From positions 1-54,604 of the forward strand of contig CAZBEI010000105.1 in NCBI GenBank assembly GCA_964490895.1: DNA of 54,604 bases. The letters run 5' to 3'. The stretch is from JACRAO01 sp964490895. Its GTDB lineage: Bacteria > Bdellovibrionota > UBA1018. The position numbers and the translations under genes were made by a program. Below the pieces are notes generated by a model that was not told where the DNA came from, searched no databases, and saw only the letters and a program-made list of their open reading frames with translations. The first letter of the stretch is position 1; each line of letters begins with the position of its first letter. Below, piece after piece: positions 26,544-33,925 of this stretch.

Positions 26544-26574
26544 CTCTTCATAACTCTCACAAAATTAAAATTAC

Positions 26575-26589
26575 GGGTAGTACTATCCC
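26575..26589. promoter_or_regulatory. Near-palindrome between divergent pilG and pilB
   Basis: GGG, then the perfect 8-bp palindrome TAGTACTA, then TCCC, in the 60-base region that must hold both divergent pil promoters. It is a possible regulator site. No good -10/-35 or -24/-12 boxes are evident. Confidence 0.3.
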
Positions 26590-26603
26590 AAGGATGGGGA
26601 ACC

Positions 26604-28295
26604 ATGTCGCGTCAACTTGCTGAATTATTACTTAAAGATAAATTTATCAATCAAAAGCAATTTGATGACGCTGTCACTGCTAATAAAACTGGAAGCTCGC
26701 ATGTCCGTTTTTTGATTGAAAACAAAGCCATAGCAGAAAACAAACTCCTCTATTACATGGGTCAAAAATTTGGCTTACCCTCTATCAATTTAGCAAAATT
26801 TGAAATTAAGCCCGAAATGATTGCTCTCCTTCCTTCGGATGTTGTTCGGAAATATCAGGCCATCCCCCTCCAAGCCAATCAAGGCAAGCTTGTGGTCGCT
26901 ATTTGTGACCCAACTAATATGGCAAGGCTCGATGACCTAAAATTTAAAACTAAAATGACTATTGAGGCAGTTCTGACTTCGCACTCTGCTTTTGAGGCTG
27001 CTTTAGGCCGATACTATGGCGCGTCAGTCCACTTAGGTGAAGCTCTCAAAAGTGCAAAAAAAGAAATGAAAGATGACGGGCCAGACTCTTCAGGGATTGA
27101 GCTCGTTGAGGTCCACGAAATTGACGCATCCTCCCGAGCAGAAGACGCGCCTGTGATCTCTATCGTCAATAGTATCTTAAGTGAAGCCATCACACGACTC
27201 GCCAGTGACATCCATGTGGAACCTTACGAAAAAAAATTCCGTGTTCGAATGAGAATTGACGGGGTGCTGCATTCTATGACGGAGCTCCCCATTGAAATGA
27301 AAAGAGCAGTCACTGCTCGTTTTAAAATCATGTCGCGCATGGACATTGCAGAATCCAGAGTTCCTCAGGACGGCCGAATTAAACTCCGAGCCCAAGGAAA
27401 CGAAATTGATTTTCGAGTCAACTCCATCCCCACACTTTTTGGAGAAAAAGTCGTGCTTCGAATTTTAAGTAAGAAAAATCTTCAGCTGGATATGCAAAAG
27501 CTGGGGTTCGAAGCAAAACAGCTCGAGCTCTTTAAAAAAGGAGTTTACGCAGCCAACGGAATGGTTTTAGTCACAGGCCCTACCGGGAGCGGAAAAACGA
27601 CGACATTGTACTCCGCCCTCTCTGAGCTCAATCAGATCACAGATAATATTTCTACAGCGGAAGATCCTGTCGAATACAACCTAGAGGGCATTAACCAAAT
27701 CCAGATTCATAAAGAAATTGGGCTCACTTTTGCCAGCGTCCTAAGATCCCTTCTCCGACAAGACCCAGATGTCATTTTGGTGGGCGAAATCCGAGATTTC
27801 GAAACTGCAGAGGTCGCAGTCCAAGCAGCCCTCACAGGCCATTTAGTTTTATCCACTCTACACACCAATGACGCCCCAAGCACTATTGTCAGGCTCATGA
27901 ACATGGGGCTTGAACCTTTTTTAGTGGTTGCCTCTCTCAATACCATTATTGCCCAAAGGCTTCTGAGAGTGTTGTGTTCTGGCTGTAAAGTGGAACAAAA
28001 AATTCCTAAGGAAAAACTGGTTCAGTTTGGGATTTCTCCCGATACAAAATGTTTTACAGGAAAAGGTTGTCCCACTTGTGGCAACTCTGGCTACAAAGGC
28101 CGACTGGCAATTTATGAAATTTTAGATTTTAGTAAGACATTAAAGGAAATGGTTTTAAAAGGAGCAACCTCGATAGAACTTAAGCAACAGGCCCTCGACG
28201 AAGGCATGAAGAGTTTACGGCAATCTGCACTCACTAAAGTGACCCTAGGAGTCACCTCACTCGAAGAGGCGCTCTCTTCGACCATGGAGAACTAA
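26604..28295 (+). CDS. pilB: Type IV pilus extension ATPase PilB
   Basis: A 563-residue hexameric motor ATPase powering pilin polymerisation. It has an N-terminal MshEN/T2SSE_N domain (about 1-140), Walker A GPTGSGKT (325-332), an Asp-box and Walker B region around LLRQDPDVILVGEIRD, a histidine box LSTLHTNDAP, and a tetracysteine zinc site C458, C461, C489, C492, which separates PilB/GspE from PilT. Followed by pilT after one base. Confidence 0.96.
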   Translation: MSRQLAELLLKDKFINQKQFDDAVTANKTGSSHVRFLIENKAIAENKLLYYMGQKFGLPSINLAKFEIKPEMIALLPSDVVRKYQAIPLQANQGKLVVAICDPTNMARLDDLKFKTKMTIEAVLTSHSAFEAALGRYYGASVHLGEALKSAKKEMKDDGPDSSGIELVEVHEIDASSRAEDAPVISIVNSILSEAITRLASDIHVEPYEKKFRVRMRIDGVLHSMTELPIEMKRAVTARFKIMSRMDIAESRVPQDGRIKLRAQGNEIDFRVNSIPTLFGEKVVLRILSKKNLQLDMQKLGFEAKQLELFKKGVYAANGMVLVTGPTGSGKTTTLYSALSELNQITDNISTAEDPVEYNLEGINQIQIHKEIGLTFASVLRSLLRQDPDVILVGEIRDFETAEVAVQAALTGHLVLSTLHTNDAPSTIVRLMNMGLEPFLVVASLNTIIAQRLLRVLCSGCKVEQKIPKEKLVQFGISPDTKCFTGKGCPTCGNSGYKGRLAIYEILDFSKTLKEMVLKGATSIELKQQALDEGMKSLRQSALTKVTLGVTSLEEALSSTMEN

Positions 28296-28296
28296 T

Positions 28297-29379
28297 ATGG
28301 GAAAACTCACCTTACCCGCACTTTTAAAAACCATGATAGATCAAGATGCCTCTGACTTACACATCACTGTGGGAGTTCCTCCTGAGTTTAGAATTCAAGG
28401 GAGAATGGTCAAAGTAAAGTCAGAGGCCATGTCTACTCAGGACACAAAGGAGCTTTGTTACTCTGTGCTCACTGATTCTCAAAAAGTTGAATTCGAAAGA
28501 ATGCAAGAACTCGACTTTTCTTTTGGGATCAAAGATATTGCCCGTTTTAGAGGAAATTTGTTCTACCAACGCGGCGGCATTGGCGGGGTCTTTCGTTGGA
28601 TCCCCCTGCATATTCCTGAATTTGATACTTTGAACATTCCTTCGGTCATGCGGAAAATCATCAAAAGGCCCAATGGGCTCATTTTGGTCACGGGCCCTAC
28701 AGGCAGTGGTAAATCTACAACCCTTGCCTCTCTCCTCGATATCATCAATAGAGAAGAATACGGCCACATCATCACGATCGAAGATCCTATCGAGTTTGTC
28801 CACCCCCACAAAAATTGCTTAGTCAACCAACGCGAAGTCGGCGTGGACACTAAAAGTTTCCGTAGCGCTTTCAAAAGAGTCTTGCGTCAGGACCCTGATT
28901 TTATTCTAGTGGGAGAGCTCCGAGATATAGAAACAATCGAAATGGCCCTCAATATGGCAGAAACAGGGCATCTCGTGTTTGGAACCCTGCACACCAATGG
29001 AGCCGTACAATCTCTAAACCGCATCACCAATGCCTTTCCGCCTCACCAACAAACTCAAATCAGGCATTCTCTCTCGTTTTCTTTACAAGCCACAATTTCG
29101 CAAATGCTTATCCCCAAGAGTTTTGAGTCAGGCAGAATTGTAGCTTGCGAACTCCTCATTCCAACAATGGCGATTCGGAACTTAATTCGAGAAGATAAAA
29201 TTCATCAAATTTATTCGGCCATGCAAACAGGGCAAGAAGAAACATTCATGATGACCATGAACCAAAGTTTGCTGACTTTGGTCAAATCAGGACAACTGTC
29301 TAAAGCGGATGGTTTAGAAAACAGCCCCATGCCTGAGGAACTTCAAAAAAATTTAGCGAACATCAAGGATAAAAATTAA
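28297..29379 (+). CDS. pilT: Type IV pilus retraction ATPase PilT
   Basis: A 360-residue retraction motor for twitching motility. Walker A is GPTGSGKS (133-140), Walker B lies in LRQDPDFILVGELRD, and the histidine box is FGTLHTNGA. The C-terminal AIRNLIREDKIHQIYSAMQ motif, required for retraction in PilT proteins, is intact and there are no zinc-site cysteines. Its last base is shared with the pilC start (TAATG). Confidence 0.95.
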   Translation: MGKLTLPALLKTMIDQDASDLHITVGVPPEFRIQGRMVKVKSEAMSTQDTKELCYSVLTDSQKVEFERMQELDFSFGIKDIARFRGNLFYQRGGIGGVFRWIPLHIPEFDTLNIPSVMRKIIKRPNGLILVTGPTGSGKSTTLASLLDIINREEYGHIITIEDPIEFVHPHKNCLVNQREVGVDTKSFRSAFKRVLRQDPDFILVGELRDIETIEMALNMAETGHLVFGTLHTNGAVQSLNRITNAFPPHQQTQIRHSLSFSLQATISQMLIPKSFESGRIVACELLIPTMAIRNLIREDKIHQIYSAMQTGQEETFMMTMNQSLLTLVKSGQLSKADGLENSPMPEELQKNLANIKDKN

Positions 29380-30107
29380 TGCCAGAATTTGAGTACGTAG
29401 GCATCGATAAAACCGGAAAAAAAGTGACCGGCAAGTTTGACGCTCCAAACGAAGGCGATTTTAGAATCTACCTTCGCTCTCAAGGGATCCGCCCCACCAA
29501 AGTAAAAAAAATCAGTGTCCTGAGTCAAGACTTAGGGAAACTCTTTCGACCCAGTGGACGGAGCATTTCGACAGAAACTTTAGTGGGTCTGACAAGGCAA
29601 ATGCATGCCCTCATCACCTCCGGCATTCCCTTAGTGCAGGGCTTGGAGTTTTTGACTGAACAAGCCAATACGACCAACTTGCGCACCATCATGTCTGTCA
29701 TTAAAGACAAAGTGTCTCAAGGGTCTTATCTTTGGGAAGCATTGAGCCTTTATCCAAAAATATTTCCAAAGTTTTATATCGCTCTGGTCAAAGTCGGAGA
29801 GAGTTCGGGTGCGCTTGACATCATGTTCAAAAGATTGAGCCGCTATCTAGAGACCTCAAGCCGGCTCAATAAAATTGTAAAAGGCGCCATGATGTATCCT
29901 GTACTTATTACGGTGCTTGGCATTGCCGTCATTGCGGCCATGCTGATTTTTGTCATTCCAAAATTCGAAGAATTACTGAAAAGTAACAATCAAGAACTCC
30001 CAGGCCCAACTCAGCTTGTCATTACCTTATCCCATTTTTTTGTTGGAAATTTTATGTATATTGGTGCTGCTCTAGTGGGGGGGGCTTTGCGTTTTCTCAG
30101 TACATGA
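29379..30107 (+). CDS. pilC: PilC platform protein, N-terminal part (frameshifted)
   Basis: Inner-membrane platform protein on which PilB and PilT act. This frame holds the first GspF domain (VGLTRQMHALITSGIPLVQG, GESSGALDIMFKRLSRYLE) and the transmembrane helix MMYPVLITVLGIAVIAAML. It then reaches a run of eight G at 30077-30084 inside the second helix, after which it reads GALRFLST and stops. In the -1 frame the same DNA reads GGFAFSQYMKTKEGR, the family-typical continuation. Corrected, the gene spans 29379-30595, 405 residues, a normal PilC length. The stop overlaps the ATG of the second part (ATGA). Confidence 0.85.
   Translation: MPEFEYVGIDKTGKKVTGKFDAPNEGDFRIYLRSQGIRPTKVKKISVLSQDLGKLFRPSGRSISTETLVGLTRQMHALITSGIPLVQGLEFLTEQANTTNLRTIMSVIKDKVSQGSYLWEALSLYPKIFPKFYIALVKVGESSGALDIMFKRLSRYLETSSRLNKIVKGAMMYPVLITVLGIAVIAAMLIFVIPKFEELLKSNNQELPGPTQLVITLSHFFVGNFMYIGAALVGGALRFLST
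30077..30084 (+). repeat. G8 homopolymer at the pilC frameshift
   Basis: Counting from the G of the GTG codon there are eight G; six or nine would keep pilC in frame. Such tracts are classic slipped-strand phase-variation sites and also common sequencing or assembly error sites. Confidence 0.85.
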
Positions 30108-30595
30108 AAACAAAGGAGGGAAGAGTTCAAATCGATCGAATCATTTTTAATGCGCCTCTTTTTGGCCCTCTTGTTCAAAAATCCTCTATTGCCCGATTTA
30201 CAAGAACTCTCCAAATCATGCTCTCCTCCGGAGTGAACCTCATTGATGCCATTGATATTTGTAAATCTACGATGGCCAATGCAGTCTTAGAAGACGCCAT
30301 CGGGACGGTGAGAAAAAGCGTAGAGTCTGGAAAAAACTTAGGAGGAACTCTCGGAAAGCTTAACGTTTTTCCAAGAATGGCAGTGCAAATGATCTCTGTG
30401 GGTGAGGCCACTGGGAGTCTCGATAAAATGCTCGAAAAAATTGCAGATTTTTACGAAGAAGAAGTCGAAATCACAATCAATGGCATGACAAAACTCATTG
30501 AGCCGATCATCCTGATTTTCTTAGGTGGAGCAGTTGGAGGTTTATTGATTGCCATGTACCTGCCTATTTTCAAATTGGCTGGGGGAGCGGGGTGA
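30104..30595 (+). CDS. pilC: PilC platform protein, C-terminal part
   Basis: A 163-codon frame that contains the second GspF domain of PilC: FNAPLFGPLVQKSSIARFTR, TLQIMLSSGVNLIDAID, ISVGEATGSLDKMLEKIADF and the last helix IEPIILIFLGGAVGGLLIAMYL. It carries no lesion of its own. It could be made by reinitiation at the ATG 30104, which overlaps the upstream TGA, or fused to the first part by a -1 shift on the G8 run. A split platform protein made as two polypeptides would be unusual. Confidence 0.85.
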   Translation: MKTKEGRVQIDRIIFNAPLFGPLVQKSSIARFTRTLQIMLSSGVNLIDAIDICKSTMANAVLEDAIGTVRKSVESGKNLGGTLGKLNVFPRMAVQMISVGEATGSLDKMLEKIADFYEEEVEITINGMTKLIEPIILIFLGGAVGGLLIAMYLPIFKLAGGAG

Positions 30596-30604
30596 TAACA
30601 TACT

Positions 30605-31579
30605 TTGAGCTTTAAACTTATTGGTGAGGCTCCTTCCATGCAGGAGCTTTTTACACTCATAAAAAAAGTAGGTGACACTCGGACCAATATCCTCATCGTT
30701 GGAGAGAGTGGAACAGGAAAAGAACTCGTAGCTCAAATGATCCACGAAACGGGGGTTCTGAAAGCAAAACCGTTTGTCGCAGTGAACTGTGGTGCCATCC
30801 CTGAAAATCTGATGGAAAGTGAACTCTTTGGACATAAAAGAGGGAGTTTTACTGGAGCTGTAGTAGACAAAGTTGGCCTTTTTGAAGTGGCCAGTGGAGG
30901 GACTCTTTTTTTAGACGAAGTCGGAGAACTCCCATTGGGCATGCAATCCAAACTGTTGCGTGCCATCCAAGAAAAAGCCATCCGTAGAGTGGGTGGAGTC
31001 GAGACCATCAAAGTAGACGCGAGGATTATTGCCGCCACGAATAAAAATCTTGAGTCGGGACTCACCCAAGGCACTTTTAGAGAAGACCTTTATTACCGCC
31101 TCAATGTGATTCAGATCAAAACCCCTCCCTTAAGGCACCGTAAAGAAGACATCCCCATTTTAGCTGATCATTTTTTAAAAAAATTCAACGAAAAATTTGG
31201 GAAAAAGGTTTTGGGTTTTCAAACTCAAGCCCTTGAGGCCCTGTACAACTACGGCTGGCCTGGAAATGTAAGAGAATTAGAAAACGTTATAGAACGAGCC
31301 TTTACGTTAGAAAATGGGAAAAAAATAAGTCTGAGTTCGCTCCCTCCGGCCATCCATACGCCAGAATTAAAAACCGAGGACAAACCGAGTGAAATAAGAT
31401 TGCCAGCGCCTGATTTTTCTAAAGGACCTATCCGCTTGGATCCCATTCTTTGGGAGATAGAGCGAAAATATGTGCAAGCTGCCATTGAAAATTCGGGCGG
31501 AGTTAAGAAAAGTACAGCATTGCTCTTAGATGTCACTTTTCGCAGTTTGAAGTACAGAATTAAAAAATTAGATATATAA
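30605..31579 (+). CDS. Sigma-54 dependent transcriptional activator without receiver domain
   Basis: A 324-residue AAA+ activator. Walker A is GESGTGKE (33-40), the sigma-54-contacting loop is GSFTGA (80-85, Ser for the usual Ala), Walker B is GGTLFLDEVGEL, and the R-finger region is FREDLYYRLNV. A Fis-type helix-turn-helix (GGVKKSTALLLDVTFRSLKYRI) ends the protein. The start is TTG at 30605. It sits where M. xanthus has pilS-pilR, but there is no N-terminal receiver domain and no sensor kinase gene nearby, so activity is probably controlled otherwise. Likely target is pilA or the pil genes (inference). Confidence 0.88.
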   Translation: MSFKLIGEAPSMQELFTLIKKVGDTRTNILIVGESGTGKELVAQMIHETGVLKAKPFVAVNCGAIPENLMESELFGHKRGSFTGAVVDKVGLFEVASGGTLFLDEVGELPLGMQSKLLRAIQEKAIRRVGGVETIKVDARIIAATNKNLESGLTQGTFREDLYYRLNVIQIKTPPLRHRKEDIPILADHFLKKFNEKFGKKVLGFQTQALEALYNYGWPGNVRELENVIERAFTLENGKKISLSSLPPAIHTPELKTEDKPSEIRLPAPDFSKGPIRLDPILWEIERKYVQAAIENSGGVKKSTALLLDVTFRSLKYRIKKLDI

Positions 31580-31686
31580 CTATCTGAAATTATTTAATTT
31601 TTTTGGCCTAGACTTAAGCTCAAACTCCGGATATTTCAATAAGACTATCATTATATAGATAATTTTACTCATGGAGGGTAAATCGT

Positions 31687-33015
31687 ATGGCACCCAGAAA
31701 AGTGATCATCATGGGAGCAGCAGGTAGAGATTTTCATAACTTCAATGTCTTTTTTAGAGACAATTCCAATTTCGAAGTCAAAGCTTTTACAGCCTGCCAA
31801 ATCCCAAACATTGACAGTAGAACCTACCCACCTGAACTCGCTGGTTCCCTTTATCCAAAAGGCGTCCCCATATTTCCAGAAAGCGAACTTGCCCATTTAA
31901 TTCAAAAAGACGTGATCGACGAAGTGATCTTTGCCTATAGCGATGTCTCTTACGAAACGGTGATGCATCGGAGTGCCATTGTCAACGCAGCAGGCGCTGA
32001 CTTTAAACTTATGGGCCCCCAGGCAACTCAGCTCAAGAGTCGAAAACCAGTTATTAGTGTATGCGCTGTACGAACGGGGTGTGGAAAAAGCCAAACCACG
32101 AGAGCCATTGCTGGACTGCTCAGAAAACACGGAAAAAAAGTAGCCATTATCAGACATCCTATGCCCTATGGCGACCTTAACGCTCAGCGCTGTCAACGCT
32201 TTGAAAAGCTCGATGATTTAGATAAACACCACTGCACCATCGAAGAAAGAGAAGAATACGAAACCCACATCCAAGAAGGCCACCTGGTTTTTGCTGGTGT
32301 CGATTACAGCGATATTTTAAAACGTGCAGAAGAGGAAGCTGACATTATTTTATGGGATGGTGGAAATAACGATTTTCCATTTTATAAACCTGACCTCCAT
32401 TTTGTTTTAGTCGACCCCCATCGCCCAGGACATGAATTGCGATATTTTCCAGGCGAAGCCAATTTTAGAATGGCCAAGGTCATCTTGATTGCGAAAGCCA
32501 ATACAGCCACAGCTGAGGGAATTGCAAAAGTTAAAGAAAACATTAAAAAATATAACCCTGAGGCACAAGTGATAGAGGCTGGATCTGTGATTAAAGTGTC
32601 GGACTCTGCTTTGATCAAGGGCAAACGAGTCCTAGTCATCGAAGATGGCCCCACGCTCACCCACGGAGAAATGAGCTACGGTGCAGCCTCTGTGGCCGCA
32701 AAGGATTGGGGCGCGCTCGAGATTATCGACCCAAGGCCCTATGCAGTGGGCAGTATTCGTAAAGTATACGAAAACTTCCCTCACCTTAAAAATGTTTTAC
32801 CTGCGATGGGCTATGGTGACAAACAAATGAGAGAACTCAAAGAAACGATCAATGCAGTGCCTTGTGATTTAGTTTTAGTGGGAACTCCGCTTGATTTAGG
32901 GAAACTCTTAAAAGACACAAAGCATCCTATGGTCAGAGTCGTTTATGATCTGGATGATAAAAGCGCGGCTATAATCAACAAACTTCTGGAAGAGTTTTTA
33001 AAAAAACATGGCTAA
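31687..33015 (+). CDS. Cyclic 2,3-diphosphoglycerate synthetase-like NTPase
   Basis: A 442-residue cytoplasmic protein of the family annotated as cyclic 2,3-diphosphoglycerate synthetase or predicted GTPase. An N-terminal Rossmann-like part (VIIMGAAGRDFHNFN) is followed by a P-loop domain with VRTGCGKSQTTRA (Walker A about 128-136), HPMPYGDL, DIILWDGGNNDFPF, and a C-terminal ENGPTLTHGEM-like segment. A GGAGGG site precedes the ATG. In archaea the founding enzyme makes cyclic 2,3-diphosphoglycerate; in bacteria the role of homologues is not established. It overlaps the guanidine-modifying enzyme gene by 8 bases, so the two very likely work together. Confidence 0.82.
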   Translation: MAPRKVIIMGAAGRDFHNFNVFFRDNSNFEVKAFTACQIPNIDSRTYPPELAGSLYPKGVPIFPESELAHLIQKDVIDEVIFAYSDVSYETVMHRSAIVNAAGADFKLMGPQATQLKSRKPVISVCAVRTGCGKSQTTRAIAGLLRKHGKKVAIIRHPMPYGDLNAQRCQRFEKLDDLDKHHCTIEEREEYETHIQEGHLVFAGVDYSDILKRAEEEADIILWDGGNNDFPFYKPDLHFVLVDPHRPGHELRYFPGEANFRMAKVILIAKANTATAEGIAKVKENIKKYNPEAQVIEAGSVIKVSDSALIKGKRVLVIEDGPTLTHGEMSYGAASVAAKDWGALEIIDPRPYAVGSIRKVYENFPHLKNVLPAMGYGDKQMRELKETINAVPCDLVLVGTPLDLGKLLKDTKHPMVRVVYDLDDKSAAIINKLLEEFLKKHG

Positions 33016-33901
33016 AATTTATACTGTTCTTCAGGAGCTTCCCAAAGACATAATGTCAGCACGCGCGATGCCATTGCCAGCAGAGGTCCTCATGTGTCCT
33101 CCGGATTACTTTGATGTCATTGACGTAAAAAATCCTTTCATGGAAGGTCAGATTGGAAAAGTGAACCTCAAACTTGCCCGTAGCCAGTGGCTTGCACTCA
33201 AAGAGTGTTTTCTAAAAATAGGGCTTAGAGTGAGTGAGTTAGAACCTGTCGCCCACCGCGAAGACATGGTTTTTAGTGCAAATCAAACTTTTCCAGGTTT
33301 AGACTCAGTTGGAAATAAAATCTGTGTTTTAAGTCAAATGAAACACCCATCCCGGCAGGAAGAGATTCCTGCTTTTGAAAAATGGTTTAAAAGAAGTGAC
33401 TACACTACCAAAAATCTTCCAAGCTCTTCTTATGTATTCGAAGGCGGTGGAGACGCCCTTTGGCACCCGGGGCGACGCTTGATTTGGGGTGGTTTTGGAC
33501 AGAGGACCCAAAAAGAGATCTATCCTTTTTTATCCGAAACTTTTGATGCCCCTGTCCTTCTCTTAGAGATGAAAACAGAGCGCTTTTATCATCTGGACAC
33601 TTGCCTGTGCCTCATTGACGAAAAAACGGCTCTGGTTTACCCACCCTCTTTTACTGAAAAAAGCTTTGAACTGATTTCGCACTCTTTTCCAAACCTGATT
33701 ATTGTAAATCAGGTGGAAGCCATGGAGCAGATGGCCTGCAATGGAGCCTCTTTTTTTGGAAAGAAGGTGGTCATTCAAAAAGGGTCCGAAGAGGTGTGCA
33801 AAGCCCTTCGATCTAAAGGCTTCGAAGTTTTTGAGGTCGATACGAGCGAGTACATGAAATCAGGGGGCAGCGTTTTTTGTATGAAAATGTCTGTATTTTA
33901 A
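33008..33901 (+). CDS. Guanidine-modifying enzyme superfamily hydrolase or amidinotransferase
   Basis: A 297-residue pentein-fold protein related to dimethylarginine dimethylaminohydrolase, arginine deiminase and amidinotransferases. All catalytic positions are visible: D87 (HREDMVF), E145 (FEGGGD), H195 and D197 (YHLD), and the nucleophile C291 in GGSVFC. The reaction on arginine or a derivative (hydrolysis or transfer) cannot be decided from sequence. It overlaps the preceding NTPase gene by 8 bases and is followed after 24 bases by a membrane spermidine-synthase-like gene, suggesting arginine or polyamine chemistry. Confidence 0.85.
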   Translation: MAKIYTVLQELPKDIMSARAMPLPAEVLMCPPDYFDVIDVKNPFMEGQIGKVNLKLARSQWLALKECFLKIGLRVSELEPVAHREDMVFSANQTFPGLDSVGNKICVLSQMKHPSRQEEIPAFEKWFKRSDYTTKNLPSSSYVFEGGGDALWHPGRRLIWGGFGQRTQKEIYPFLSETFDAPVLLLEMKTERFYHLDTCLCLIDEKTALVYPPSFTEKSFELISHSFPNLIIVNQVEAMEQMACNGASFFGKKVVIQKGSEEVCKALRSKGFEVFEVDTSEYMKSGGSVFCMKMSVF

Positions 33902-33925
33902 AAACAACAACGCTAGGGGGAATGT

